A stretch of 64,000 bases of DNA from Odontesthes bonariensis (GCF_027942865.1 NC_134524.1:2516536-2580535), one strand, 5' to 3'. Shown: positions 43,317 through 55,144, numbered from the stretch's first letter. Program-made: numbers and translations. The notes: generated by a model from the letters alone, not told the origin.

Positions 43317-44348
43317 CATTAAATCTCTCTAGGCCGTCTTCAGACGAGCCTTCCATCGTTGCTTCCAGTCTTCCCGATTCTCCATACATCTTTTCACTTC
43401 GCTGGTACTCTGGACTCCTGCATCCTTCTTGAGTATGTCCACATATGTTAGTGTGGGACGTCCTCTTAACCGTTTGCTGGCTGGCAGTTATGGGTGCCTT
43501 TGGCAATGTCCTGCAAGTCCCATTCTCCTTACAGCAATCTTATCGCTCACCCTGGGTATTCCCTCATACAGGATTTCGTTGGTTACATGTGCACTCTTAC
43601 TGATGTTAAGCACTGCACGCAGCATCCTGGTGTAGCACCCATCAAGGGACTTCTTTAGGGTTGGCTTCAGGGTCCAGCATTCACAGCCATAAAGGAGAAC
43701 GGACTCTACTGTCACGTAGAAGAAGCTGAGTTTGATTTGACGGGGGAGATTGGAGTTCCACACACTGGCTTTTAGATCTTGCTCAGTTGAGTTGACCCAT
43801 GAGCCCAGGTATTTGAAGTCGCTGACTTCTCTCAGCACAGTGCCTCCTGCTGTAGTCAGAGGTTGATGTTCCGGTGGAGTGTTGTAGGTGATGACCTCAG
43901 TTGTCTCGGAGTTTAGCCTGAGGTCGACCTTGGCGCACTCTAGCTCTACCCTGTTCAGTAGTGTTTGTGCTTGTTCCATGTTGTCAGAGAGCAAACTGAT
44001 GTCATCCGCATAGTCAAGGTCTGTGAAGACCACTGCGGGGTATCGACTCGACCTCCTTGGAGATAGTGTGAAGCCAAGTTCCTGCTCTCTCCCACTGATT
44101 GCCTTCCTGAGCGCATAATCAAGGACTATGATGAAGAGGAAGTGTGTCCCCCTGCATAACTCCAGCCAGGATGCCAAACTTCTCACTGTTGCCGTCTGGG
44201 GTCACCACCTTGGCCCTTGTTCCAGCATACATGGACTCTATTGCTCGGAGTAGGTTGGGGGGAATACTGTATGCCTTTAGGATCTTCACCATCATGCCTG
44301 GGTGGATCGAGTCAAATGCCTTTTTTGAAGTCTATGAAGCATAGAACT

Positions 44349-45539
44349 CACTGGCGCCATCTATGGGGGGGCAACGACCTTTTTGCACTCCCAAAGATAA
44401 AGTTGGGGGGGCAAAACCCCCCCAATAATGAAACGTGACAAATATCCAACAGCACTGAATTCATGTTAAACTGACGATTGAAACCAAGTAAACAAATAAT
44501 CGCCTAGCTTTGAATACAAACTACATAATATAGAAACGCAATCTAAAATGTTATGATCGGACATGACCCGCCCCCTTCTCAGTTTGCAATACAGTGAACC
44601 CTCGCTATAACGCGGTTCACCTTTCACGGTCTCGCTGCTTCACAGATTTGCATCGTGCATTGTGTTCTGCATTCTGATTGGCTAAACAGTCTCTCCGCTT
44701 CTTCTCTACCTGTGTGTCAATAACGTTGCGGTTTAATATGTACACGTACACGTTCATTACAGTTCTCAAACATAATCGATGGTGGCATGTCGGTATATAA
44801 GAATCTTTTCCCCCCAGAAGAAAAAAGAGCGACAACACCGATAACTATGTTCTTCTCTCGAAAAAACACACCTGCACCGCGGGCTTTAGAAGAAAAAAAC
44901 GCTACAGAGCGGAGTCAGGATGCAGCGGCTCAGTCAGAAGAGCAGTGAAATACACGCGAGTCACTATTTGTCCCACTGTACTTTGTATTTTTTTTTATAA
45001 TCATTTTTCATTTTCTCCCGTTCTAATCCAATGACTCGGGTCGCGGTGGGGCGGTGCTGATCTCCGCAATTTGAAGCCTTCAGTTCGTATTGATGATTAA
45101 AATGATTATTTTACCTGACAGTAGGCTAGTTATTTGTAAAAAAAAACGGTTTTGTTCTTTTATTGTTTGTTTAGTTTTACTGGCCTAGGCTACCTGTTCA
45201 TTTCTGTGGCCATGAACGAGATGTAGGCTATTGCTGAAGTTTGTAAGTTAGATATAGGCTATATGGTTGGTGCACGTTTGAACTTTTGCACTATTGTCGG
45301 TTGTCTCTCGAATTAATTTCAAAGAAAATTGCACTAAACTTACAATGCAATAAATGTAATGCTTGCAATAAACTGTTTATTGAATAAATAATTTTCCATA
45401 CAATGTTTAAAGTCGTGAGTTTTTTATGCATCCCGCTTGCAATAGTAATGAATGAAAATGACTTGCGCTGTTTCTAAGTCTTTGATCTTTCAACATGACG
45501 TCACGCCCCCCCAATGTTGACATGAAGATGGCGCCTATG
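44349..45539. mobile_element. hAT element inside RTE-like LINE
   Basis: 1191 bp, ends 'cactggcgccatctatgggg' and inverse 'cataggcgccatcttcatg', flanked by the exact 8-bp duplication atagaact at 44341-44348 and 45540-45547. Both ends carry G-runs and 'cacgcccccccaa'-type motifs. Inside, 'cagtgaaccctcgctataac' at about 44592 resembles a pogo/Tigger end, and a short start MFFSRKNTPAPRALEEKN at 44848 may be a transposase N-terminus. Otherwise non-coding; a deletion derivative. Confidence 0.9.
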
Positions 45540-46202
45540 ATAGAACTGCTGTCAGGTTGTTCTTCTTCACCTCCTCAATCATTCTCCTTAGCGCCAAGAT
45601 CTGGGATGTAGTGGTGCGTCCCTCTCGAAAGCTGTTCTGAGTCGTCCTCAGAAGAGGGTTGATTGCCTGCCGGACCCTGTTTAGGATCATGGGGTTGTAG
45701 ACTTTCGCAGTAATGCATGTCAGGCTGATGCCTCGATAGTGGTCTGGCTTCGAGAGGTCTCCGGATTTAGGCACTGGCACGATGTTTGATAGAGACCACA
45801 TATCAGGCAGCCGATTGTGCAGCAGGGCAAGGTTGCAGAACTCCAAAATGATGTCGTCCATGTCACAGTTCTTCAGCATCTCTGGGGGTATACCATCCGG
45901 ACCAGCACTCTTTCCTACTCTTACAGTGGTTTTTGCTCTGGCAAGTTCTTCCTCAGCTGCCTCTGCTGGTTCTCCCAGCAGCCTTTGGAAGTGGGTAGTC
46001 CAGGTTGTCACCCGCTCTTCCGGGCTGTGTCCCTCCACCTGTCCCTCCTTGGTCCTCTTCCGCCCCGTCATCTCATTGATGACCCTCCAGGCCTCCCCAT
46101 ACTGCTGTTCGCCTTGCGCCTCCTGCACCCTTCGCACTCTCTCCATCAGTTCCTCCCCTTTGATGGTGTCACAGGGCTCAGGAGTGCGACCTATTTTCTC
46201 AA

Positions 46203-47026
46203 TGGTGCGCCTAAAAAAAATCTCACGTTGCACCGGTGCAACCACCCGTTCGAGGAAAAAAAATTAAAAAAAGTCTACGAGACTCTCAAATGTCTCCCTG
46301 TGGTTCAACAACAGACACACGTTAGACCCATATCGTGGTCTAAACCAATCAGAGATAGTGAAGGGCGGGACCCCCCTCTGATTGGCCCGTGTACGCTTGT
46401 GTAAAACGAGCGTACTGTAGTCAGACAGAGAGGTGATGAACCTCGGCTCGTCAGATAAACAGTGGATGTAGCCGTGGGTGACAAGATGAAAAGAACGATT
46501 GACAACTTTTTGGTTAAGTTAAGGCCTGATTCGTCCGAAAATAACCACAACCAATGCTCTGACACGGAGCAATTAACCTCCCACGTTATGTCAAGCCCTG
46601 GTCCGGAGCTATCATCAGATAATGAGCTAGCATCCAGAGCTAGCATCAGATAATGAGCCACATACGATCGACTCCGAGCCAGAACCAACTGAAATTAAAA
46701 GGGGTAAAGTATATACATATCTAAGAGATTGGCTTGACCAGTTTCCCTGGCTAAGATGCAGTAAAACCGATAATATAATGCACTGCATTTACTGTAAAGT
46801 GTGGCAATAGTGCATTTGTGACTGGTTCTAAAACATTTCGAATTGAAACGCTGAAAAAGCACAACGCATCTATAAAACACATTACCTACTCAGTGTCCCC
46901 GCTCCCCGCTGCCTTTCAGCGGCAGGCAGCAGCTGAAAGCACCTGATCGTTCAGGAATGTGTCAGTGTGTAAGGCCGTATCTTGAGGAGAGGAAGACCGG
47001 TGAATATACACATATATATATATAAC

Positions 47027-47060
<34 letters not shown>

Positions 47061-47513
47061 TTAACCCAACTACAGGAGTTGGCCATCCCAGGGGCCTGTG
47101 ACTGCAATGGAGGACAGTCCATAAGACATTGAGCCATGAGATGTTCAGTTTGAAGCCCTTAAAACACTTGCAATTTTAATTTAGATTTTCTTTTTATTTA
47201 ATTTATCTTGAGATGTTTTAAGTTTAAATTTCAGGTAAGTGAAGCACTTTAAGCACCAACACTTTTTCAGTAAGTTTCAGTAAGTAGTTAGTAAGTTCAG
47301 TAAGTTTGTAGAATTGTGCTTCAAATAAGAACTTTATTTTGACCAGATTGCTAGTTAATAGACATATATGGACAGCGATTTAAAAAAAAAAAAAATAAAT
47401 AAATAAATAAAGTGAACCTGTAAAACTGCGGTGTTAAATGCAATGAGTTTGAAAATTTGGGTGGACCTAACTTTTGTGCTGGTGCACCTAAGAAAAAAAA
47501 GTTAGGCGCACCA
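46203..47513 (+). mobile_element. hAT-type element inside RTE-like LINE (second)
   Basis: About 1.3 kb bounded by 'tggtgcgcctaa' inverted repeats, each with a second 'gcaccggtgcaac' or 'ggtgcacc' motif just inside. It interrupts the LINE linker (ELQTNL | IEKIGR). A clean 8-bp duplication was not found, so the exact ends are approximate. It includes the start of a transposase-like protein at 46486 and a (TA)n run at about 47000-47060. Confidence 0.65.
46486..46960 (+). pseudogene. hAT transposase N-terminal remnant (TTF/KIAA1586-like)
   Basis: The ATG at 46486 reads MKRTIDNFLVKLRPDSSEN. After stops, it continues in other frames with WLDQFPWLR, then MHCIYCKV and FRIETLKKHNASIKH. The C-x2-C ... 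H-x-x-x-x-H spacing fits the zinc finger at the front of this hAT subgroup. At least three disruptions; no catalytic domain. Confidence 0.6.
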
Positions 47514-49345
47514 GTGCAATAAGTTAGTCTGGAGCTCTGTGTCATACGTTTTGAAAAGAAACTGTTTGGCTTCATTCAGCTCGCCACGACTCTCTGCAGT
47601 TGGCTCCCGCTCAAAGTTGAGGCGGGCTTCCTCCACTTTCCCTCGTGCTGCTACGACCTCTGGGTGTTTGGATCGCATGGAGGTTCGGACTCTTTCCATC
47701 ATGGGTACGCACAGCCTGGTCGCCTCCTCATTCGCAGAGACGAATCTCCTGTATTCGCCACTAGGATCCGCCTCCCTGTCCAGCTGGTGGAATCGTTTCC
47801 TCACCTCCTCTGTTTATCTGGTTTGAAGGCCAGGATCACTCGAGAAGGCTTTCCAGTTGTATCGGATCTTGGGACTTGGTTTGGGGACCCTGAGGCTCAG
47901 GGGAACTCTCATGGAGACCATGCGGTGGTCTGAGCCCACTGAACTAAAAGTACTGTATGGCTCAGCATTTATGATGGAGTTCCTCCACTTCTTCCGCACT
48001 AAGATGTAGTCTAGTTGCCGTAGTGTTCCTGTGGCACGGTCTTGGAAGGTCAACCTCTTTCCTGCTCTCTTCCGGAAGATGGTATTTGCCGCCAGGATCT
48101 CGTGCTCCGTGAGGAAGGCAGTGAGGTAGCTGCCGTTGCGGTTGGTAGAGTCTTGGTAGGGGAAGGGTGCGTCCTCTGGTCCTAGCCTTGCATTGAAGTC
48201 CCCTGGGATTGCCAGGAAGTTGTGCACTTGGACTTTACGGACCGCTGTTACAAGGTCCTCAAAGAACTTCTCCACCACGTAAGATGGTGCCACGTTGGTG
48301 GGTGAGTACACGACTATGACTGTTATTACTGGATTGCCCGAGCGCTCAAAATCCTGTCGGTGTGGTAAACCGACGGAGAGCCTTACGCACCTGGGATCCC
48401 AGCATTAACCCGACACCGCCTGTTGTGGCCTGGGCCTCGTTCCTCCATGCAGATGCAGAAATGAACGTGCATCTCTCCACTCTGCTGTAGACGATCGGGT
48501 CATCAGTGTGCACTCTCCTGTGTTCTTGGATCCCTAGGATCTCCACTCCCTGCTCCTCAGCACAGTGTGCTAGCTCTATCAATCTCGCCTCTTCTCTCGC
48601 TGTGCATGCGTTGAAGGTTCCCATAATAAATGGTCTGTGACAGCGCATGAGTGCATTGGACGGAGTGCTGTGATCGGACAGGACCCTCCCTGGGACAGTC
48701 CCAGGGTTTGAGGTCCTGTCGTCATGGCGTCCTCCAGAAGGAGGACCAGCACCACTGGCCGCGGCGATGTTCCTGTGGACTCCCGCCACTGGAAGTATAG
48801 GATTTGGGATGACTCTGCTCTCCATGGTTGGCTTTACTATGCTGTTAGCGAACTGTGGGGCGCAACTCCTCATAGTCCCGGTTTTAGATCAGAGTGTCTT
48901 TCTCCTAGACGGGTTGCCATCTAAGGCTATGAGCCCCATCTGCCCATGCTATATGACCCATAGCTGGGACAGTGGTTGGCAGACGCCAGGGCGTGTGGGC
49001 CTGCACGCCATGCCTCTGGGGCCCACTGCTGCTCCGAGATCCCCTACAGATTGGCCTGGGACGTCGCGGACCCAGTTACCGTGTGTGGCCACCAGGAGGC
49101 TCTGCAGGAGTCCTGGTGGTGGAGAGGCTGTGTACCGGCAGGGGGAGGCTTACGCACTCGGCTCCTCTTTTCACCCCCACTAGGAGGGGCTAGCTGGTGG
49201 CAGTAGCTGAAAGCAGAGAGTAGCAAGCGGGAGCAACATGCAACACACAACATGCGACATGCACTAACTACATGCACTTCTACGCACTACTACTGCACTG
49301 ACGCGTCACACGCACCCTGTGTGTAAGCACACACACACATTAAAT

Positions 49346-50770
49346 GCCTCCTCTTAATTTCCCATGAGCACAAGATAAAATTGTGATCTGACAGGCCAGA
49401 TAATAGATAATAGATAATTCAGGATTATTAGTAAATATTAGATCAATTGTTGTATTTGACGTATTAGTTATTCTTGTAGCTCCTTTTATAATTTGTCTCA
49501 AATTGTACTCATCCATCAGCTGTTTAATTTTTTCCCTGACTTGATGTCCCAGGTGATATTAAAATCAGCGAGTAGGATGATTTCCTTCTTCGAGTTGCAG
49601 TGATTTAAGATTGTCTGAAGATGATCATAAAACACATCCTTTGCTGAGGTGGATCCACACCAATCACAGTAAAAGACATTGCAGAGCAGAGTGATGCATT
49701 TAGACCAAAACACTCAGCGTTAACGTCTTTAGGCCACCTTATTAGTTCATGTTGAAACTTCTCTCTGACAGATTAATACTCCCCCACCTCGCCCTGCTTC
49801 TCTAGCCTTTCTAAATACCGTATTTTCCGCACTATAAGGCGCACTTAAAAGCCTATAATTTTCTCAAAAAACAAAAGTGCGCCTTATAACCCGGAGCGCT
49901 TTATATATGGATTTATTCTTGTTAGCTTACAGAACCCGAAGCGATTTTGTGTGGTACATGGCGCTCTGTCAAAATGTTTTAGTAAGACTTTGGTAAACTA
50001 CAAAGCCGCACCGCAGCATTACGGCTACAGTAGTCATGAGCGTAGCGGAGTAATATATATTGTGATTCACCATAATAATAACAAAATTGAACAGTGGGTT
50101 ATTGAACAGAGAGCAGCGGTTAGAAGCGTCTCTACAGTCTCTATTCAACTGAAGGCAACAGCGTTAGCACGGGACATGAATATCAGTGTCAACAGGGCGT
50201 TCAAAGTTAAACTGCGAGCTGCGTGGGAGCAGCTGTGACAGAAGGCGAACACACATTCACCAAGGGAGGGAGACAGCGCCGGGCGACTTTCGCTACTATC
50301 TGCCAATGGATCGTGGATGCCTGGGCTAAGGTATCAGGCTCAACTGTGGTCCTAGCTTTCACGAAGGCCGGTGTTCAGTCGATTTGTGCTACTTTTCGAG
50401 AATTGCTACTTTGTGGTTTTGCGCATGCGCCGAGCCGATTTTATAAGTTACGTTTTTCGAATCATCACTGAACTGCCAGGTAACGGCAACAACACTGTTT
50501 TGTTTCGCTTTATGCGCCTTATAGGCCGGTGCGCTTGAAAAAAGTTTGAAAATAGACCATTCATTGACAGTGCGCTTTATAACCCAGTGCGCTCTATAGT
50601 GCGGAAAATACGGTACATTATATCCTGGAATGCTGGTAGCTGCTGTAGATGATGATGAATGTGTCAACCAACTTTCAGATACTCCAAGTATATCAATATT
50701 AGAGTCACTTAATAAATGTTCCCTTTGCTCAGTTTGTGTTTTTCCTGGTTAAAAACAGCAAAGTGTTTCC
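49346..50770 (-). mobile_element. LINE-A 5' part (endonuclease), right arm
   Basis: Contains the endonuclease pieces ILLADFNITWDIKSGK (about 49520-49590), VFYCDWCGSTSAKDVFYDHL (about 49630-49690) and, beyond the pogo-like insertion, the GICESWLTHSS region mirrored at 62985-63020. It matches 62870-63565 in reverse complement. A pogo-like element sits at 49818-50613. No continuous frame. Confidence 0.75.
49818..50613 (+). mobile_element. Pogo-like (Tc1/mariner superfamily) deletion derivative
   Basis: Near-perfect terminal repeats 'ccgtattttccgcactata' and inverse, flanked by TA at 49816-49817 and 50614-50615. The empty TA is at 63054-63055 in the mirrored LINE-A. It keeps an N-terminal transposase piece (about 50080-50200: QWVIEQRAAVRSVSTVSI, LKATALARDMNI, a CENP-B/Tc5-type helix-turn-helix) and joins straight to the C-terminal end (about 50255-50350: RRATFATICQWIVDAWAKV). 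The catalytic DDD core is deleted, so it needs a helper. Confidence 0.9.
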
Positions 50771-52943
50771 TGGTTTCATCTCCTCTCTCTGAGCTGCAGA
50801 TCCAGATGTGCTTAGACTCAACATGTGCTGCAGGCTGAATGATCTGCTGGAAGAAAATCAGCGGGCAGATTGTTGTGGTGGGACGTGTTCTGGCTCTCAG
50901 TCTGCAGATTTGGGAGGTTCAGGAGCTAATCTTCATTATTTGTGTTTAAAGTCTCTGGTTTACATGAATTGAACCTGGTGGTGGTAATATTCTGGGTCTT
51001 TAATGGTTAGATGACAGGTTTGTAGAGTTGTTTTAACAAAGTGAAACAAAGGTTGAGTTAAAACGGACTGTGTTTCCCTGATGGTTGTTGAGCTGAATGG
51101 CTGCAGACCTCTGAGTTGTAAGCTGGAACAGAGGGTTAGTGTAAAGAATGTCATGTATTACCACCACAGTTACTTTTATTCCTTTAAACCAGTGATCATC
51201 AACCTTTTTCAGCCCAACCTCTACATGGTGTTTAAGTGAACAACTTGGACAAGACTCTGGTTCCTTCCATCATTTAGAAATATTGTAGCTCAAGATCCTT
51301 TTTAGAGTTTCATCATGACAAAAAAAATTTGTAAAAGAGCAAAAAGCAAAAGTTTACTGCTTAAAAAGCTGAACGTGTGCAGAACACATCAGAGCACAGT
51401 GCTGATAGCTGAGGGCACTTATAAACGCACCCTCAGCGTTCACGTTTGAACTGAGATATTGAGACCTGTGTGGCTCGGTCTGTCCAGCTCCAGTTAGAAT
51501 ATGTTGGTTAGCGTAGGTTAGCTTAGAGAAATCTTTTGTGTGAATTTCAAAAGGACCTAAGTCTTCTTCCTCTCTGTCATTGCAGAAACATAGAGCCCAA
51601 GAGGGATCCAGATGGCACTGCTGTAAGGACTGTGGGAAAGTTATCAAACGATCAAATCTGAGGTATCATCAGATAATTCATACTGGAGAGAAGCCATACA
51701 GCTGTGACCAGTGTGACACCAACGTATTCAAGAGACACCAACGTATTCACAAAGGAGAGAAACCTTTCATCTGTGGTCAGTGTGGGGCAGCTTTCACTAG
51801 ATTATCTCGTCTAAAGGAACACCAACGTATTCACTCAGGAGAGAAACCTTTCATCTGTGGTCAGTGTGGGGCAGCTTTCACTGGATTATCTAATCTAAAG
51901 AAACACCAATGTATTCACTCAGGAGAGAAACCTTTCATCTGTGGTCAGTGTGGGGCAGCTTTCACTAGATTACCTAATCTAAAGAGACACCAACGTATTC
52001 ACTCAGGAGAGAAGCCATACAGCTGCGGTCAGTGTGGGGCAGTTTTCACTAGATTATCTCATCTAAAGGAACACCAACGTATTCACTCAGGAGAGAAACC
52101 TTTCATCTGTGTTCAGTGTGGGGCAGCTTTCACTATAGTAGGTAGTCTAAAGAAACACCAACGTATACACACAGGAGAGAAACCTTTCAGCTGTGACCAG
52201 TGTGGGGCAGCTTTCACTCAATTGTCTGATCTAAAGAAACACCAACGTATTCACACAGGAGAGAAACCTTTCATCTGTGGTCAGTGTGGGGCAGCTTTCA
52301 CTCGATTAGATAGTCTAAAGGAACACCAACGTATTCACTCTGGAGAGAAACCTTTCATCTGTGGTCAGTGTGGGGCAGCTTTCACTAGATTATCTAGTCT
52401 AAAGGAACACCAACGTATTCACTCAGGTGAGAAGCCTTTCATCTGTGGTCAGTGTGGGGCAGCTTTCACTGTATTATCTCATCTAAAGAGACACCAACGT
52501 AGTCACACTGCAGAGAAATGATTGGCTTAAATCAACATCAATTTTTACGGCAAAAAAAGCAAACCTTCACCTGGGAGCAGCAACAGGAACTACCAATCAG
52601 AAGCCTTACCTTTGTTCAGATTAAAAATCTTCTTTGTGGATTACCACCTTCTCTTGTCAGGACTTTAGTTCTGAATGTTTTGTGGTGAGCACATGTTTGA
52701 AGAACCATTGAAAGTGCGTTATAATTTGTTGGGATTGCTTTAACTGGGGACGGATCTCCCGACATTCAAGACAAACATGGCATCAATTGTGAGTTTAATG
52801 GACAGAACAAAATGCAGTCTGTTTGAAAGTAGAAACATGTTTATTCTGTTATACGGAACATATTTGTTTTGTTTAAAGTTAAGATCCACAAAGTAGCTTT
52901 GCACCAGCTGTGGGTATTTCTGTAAACATCTGAAGAAGCAATA
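50616..52943 (+). repeat. Second inverted duplication, left arm (zinc-finger region)
   Basis: Reverse complement of 61362-63060, covering the LINE-A end, the intron border, the finger exon and about 400 bp downstream. A difference of about 545 bp at 50800-51345 is unique to this arm. At 52942-52943 lies the uninserted TA that in the other arm is occupied by a Tc1 element. Confidence 0.85.
51586..52521 (+). CDS. C2H2 zinc-finger exon, gene 2
   Basis: The last coding exon opens after a good acceptor (ctgtcattgcag) in phase 0; there is no ATG at its start, so it needs upstream exons. It has eleven finger units: a degenerate first (WHCCKDCGKVIKRSNLRYHQ), a shortened second (CDQCDTNVFKRHQRIH, five residues missing between Cys and His pairs), then nine regular 28-residue fingers with TGEKP or SGEKP linkers. 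The backbone is strikingly uniform (GQCGAAFTRLS-x-LK-x-HQRIH). Ends SHTAEK-stop. It is probably a nuclear DNA-binding regulator; targets unknown. Orientation and repeat context link it to the leader exon at 14911. Confidence 0.88.
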   Translation, partial: KHRAQEGSRWHCCKDCGKVIKRSNLRYHQIIHTGEKPYSCDQCDTNVFKRHQRIHKGEKPFICGQCGAAFTRLSRLKEHQRIHSGEKPFICGQCGAAFTGLSNLKKHQCIHSGEKPFICGQCGAAFTRLPNLKRHQRIHSGEKPYSCGQCGAVFTRLSHLKEHQRIHSGEKPFICVQCGAAFTIVGSLKKHQRIHTGEKPFSCDQCGAAFTQLSDLKKHQRIHTGEKPFICGQCGAAFTRLDSLKEHQRIHSGEKPFICGQCGAAFTRLSSLKEHQRIHSGEKPFICGQCGAAFTVLSHLKRHQRSHTAEK

Positions 52944-55144
52944 TATCATTACAGTTTGATGTGAAGTCGAGCTTTACACTCGTCTGTATTTTATTGTTCT
53001 GCATTTCATTAAAGATCAGATGTTAACTTTTCTCATGCTTTTCATGTTCTTGCTACACAGATATTTTTGAAGAAAATGTGTGTTTGGTTACGAGGGAAAG
53101 TTGACCCTCATCATCTTCCCCAAAGACCCAGAAATCTTTAACGCAGTCTGAAAAAGGTTTGGAGTTGTTCCCTGTACTTCGCAGACAGCTGTATGATGCT
53201 CATGACTGAAGCTGAAAGTTAAGGCTGTTCCAACACTAAAAGGGCACGAGGCTCAACTTCAAGCTGTGAAACTCTTTCAAATGTCTGTTGTGTTGGAATC
53301 AGATGTATGAACGCATTTTAGTCCAAACGTCATGGCTGCACTGAGGGAAAAGGCAGCTAAGCAGGCTAACGGTACTTTGAATTGAACCGTTTAACAGGAG
53401 AAAACTGAACTGATCTGTTTGTTGCTTCTACAACTGCTCAGTTACTCACACAATCAGGTACTGAGCAGATTTACCAAACAGACATTCTGCTGTAATCTCA
53501 GATGCTCTCAGTCGCGCTGCTCACGTTGTTTTAGTCCACAACTCTTCTTCTTCTTCTTCTTCTTCTTCTTCTTCTTCTTCTTCTTCTGCCCCGACGGCTA
53601 CACAACTTACCCAGAACACCTGGTGGCAGAGTGTGCACACGACACCCTTATACTTTATTGGATTGTATCTACAAACTCAAACGCTGATCATTTAAACCTG
53701 CTTCAGGGTGTTTTTGTTCCTTTTTTTTTTAGTTTAGTTTAGTTTATTCCAAGCAAAAATAATATACAGAACAAGCGGCTAAGTACATTACAATTTTTGT
53801 ACAATACACAAACTTAACTTATTCGTAGTATTTTAGAAGTACATTTATACAACTTACATTCAAATAAGCTTGGAAAGTTCTCTGTAACAGCAGCTGATCT
53901 TTAATTATAACTAATCCTGCAGGGATATAATTTACCTTCAGGGATTAATGAGTATTGTTGAGTTGAATTCAACTGAGCTCATTTACAAAACTGATTTTGT
54001 TTGATTCATTGAAATGTTGATAAAACTTTATCATAAAATCACATTCACCTAGTTAATGATAAAGTTTCCCGTCTCATGGCCTCCCCGTCCCAACGAGATG
54101 CTGTAAAGTGTGGTTGAGGTGCAGCTTTGAGCTTTCTTTCTGAGGCAGAAACTGAACTGTTCTAACTTTTGTCAGTGTGAGGTCCCAGCCTGGAGCCCTG
54201 AGGCGCCCCTGAGTGTGAGAGTCTTTCCCCTCGCCATCCTGGACACATGCCTAAAGTCTCTGAAGGATAGGTGGAGGCTCTAAGTTATGGGGAAATGTCT
54301 TCATTTGTAACATTCAGTCACAAAACAAAAGAAACTCCTTAAGGCTAAAATAACTTTAATGATTACAAATCGGTGGAGGTCTGCTCGGGGCCCAAATGCT
54401 AATTACTCCTTTCAACAGGGTGAGAAGGAGCAGGAACAACGAGCGCACAAAGACAAAAGGTGATGGAGCAGAGCTGATGACCCCCTGAGAAATCTGCCAG
54501 GAGCCGCCACTGAGTTATTATGATAAAACCTGCATGTAAAGCATAAATAAATCGCTGTAGAAGTTAAATAAATCTCCTCTCAGACTGCATCTTCTGCAGC
54601 CATCAGAGCTGTTTGTGTTGAGTTCAGCTGCATATTTTCTGATAATCTGCAGTAATCTAAACTGGACTAAAGTCTCTCCCAGCAAATATATACAGGATAC
54701 AGTGAATTATGATTCCAACTGTTTATTTACAGCTCAGCATAAAGAACATACAATGTTCAGTAGATTTTACATCAAACATTTATTCTTGTTTTAACACTGA
54801 TGGAGCAACAAGCCTGAAAGAGATACAATTATTTTCTGATATATAACTTCTGTCTTTTGGGTTTTATCTTTTATGTATAATGTATCATTTCTTCATTTTT
54901 CAACTTAATAAAATATCTGAGTAGTACACAATCTGCTTCTGCTTCTTTATCATATATTTGTGGTTACATATATATATATCCTACATCACATATGTTACAG
55001 AGCAGAAAATTCTATTACTGCTGAGCCTACTATGAATGTTAAAATACGCTGAGTCATGTGTCCCGTATCATGCCTACATGTATCACGTTTGCAGAAACAA
55101 AAATCCGGTGAAAATCAGTTTTGTATTCAGTGAGTTGTGATTGA
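52522..55144. other. 3' flank of gene 2 and unannotated sequence
   Basis: 52522-53040 is the 3' flank, with 'cattaaagatc' near 53008 as a possible poly-A signal region. Beyond lies AT-rich sequence with a CTT microsatellite and a LINE-tail-like stretch at about 53725-53880 ('agtttagtttagtttattcc'). No domain-bearing frame. Confidence 0.5.
53543..53587 (+). repeat. (CTT)n microsatellite
   Basis: An uninterrupted TTC/CTT run of about 45 bp. Confidence 0.97.

Larger units (their letters stand above)
43330..48873 (-). pseudogene. RTE-like LINE polyprotein (endonuclease-RT), broken
   Basis: Pieces in order on the minus strand are: endonuclease start (48873-48346: MGTFNACTAREEARL, ILGIQEHRR), endonuclease end in another frame (48311-47814: AIPGDFNARLG, LDYILVRKKW, VGSDHRMV), a linker (47804-47520), RT start (46245-45548: GKSAGPDGIPPEML, HYRGISLTC), RT core (44186-43488: VVFTDLDYADDISLLSDN, FKYLGSWV) and a C-terminus with YGCECWTLKPTLKK and GRPTLTYVDILKKD. 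Breaks: a shift near 48350, two hAT insertions and a shift near 44330. Single-ORF EN-RT order fits RTE-type LINEs. Confidence 0.85.
43325..49337 (-). mobile_element. RTE-like LINE, near full length, with nested hATs
   Basis: It lies within LINE-A and is flanked by 'cattaaat' at 43317-43324 and 49338-49345. The empty site (atttaatg) survives at 454-461 in the left arm. After subtracting hATs at 44349-45539 and 46203-47513 the LINE is about 3.5 kb, a normal full-length size for RTE. The 5' UTR covers about 48880-49337, with a (CA)n start; the 3' end is 'gagag' with no poly-A. Confidence 0.85.
20147..49560 (-). repeat. Right arm of large palindrome, heavily interrupted
   Basis: Read in reverse complement, this interval contains, in order, the counterparts of left-arm 1-6582. 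The insertions separating the blocks are a hAT with a BEL element (21297-31850), an L1 (33758-35799), an ISL2EU (35802-40954) and an RTE-like LINE (43325-49337). Without them the two arms are of broadly similar length. The left arm lacks the counterpart of about 41573-43268. Confidence 0.85.

Noticed and set aside
48724-49277. Several 65-138-codon frames on both strands
   Set aside because: They lie in the 5' UTR and endonuclease region of the RTE-like LINE and are GC-driven shadows.
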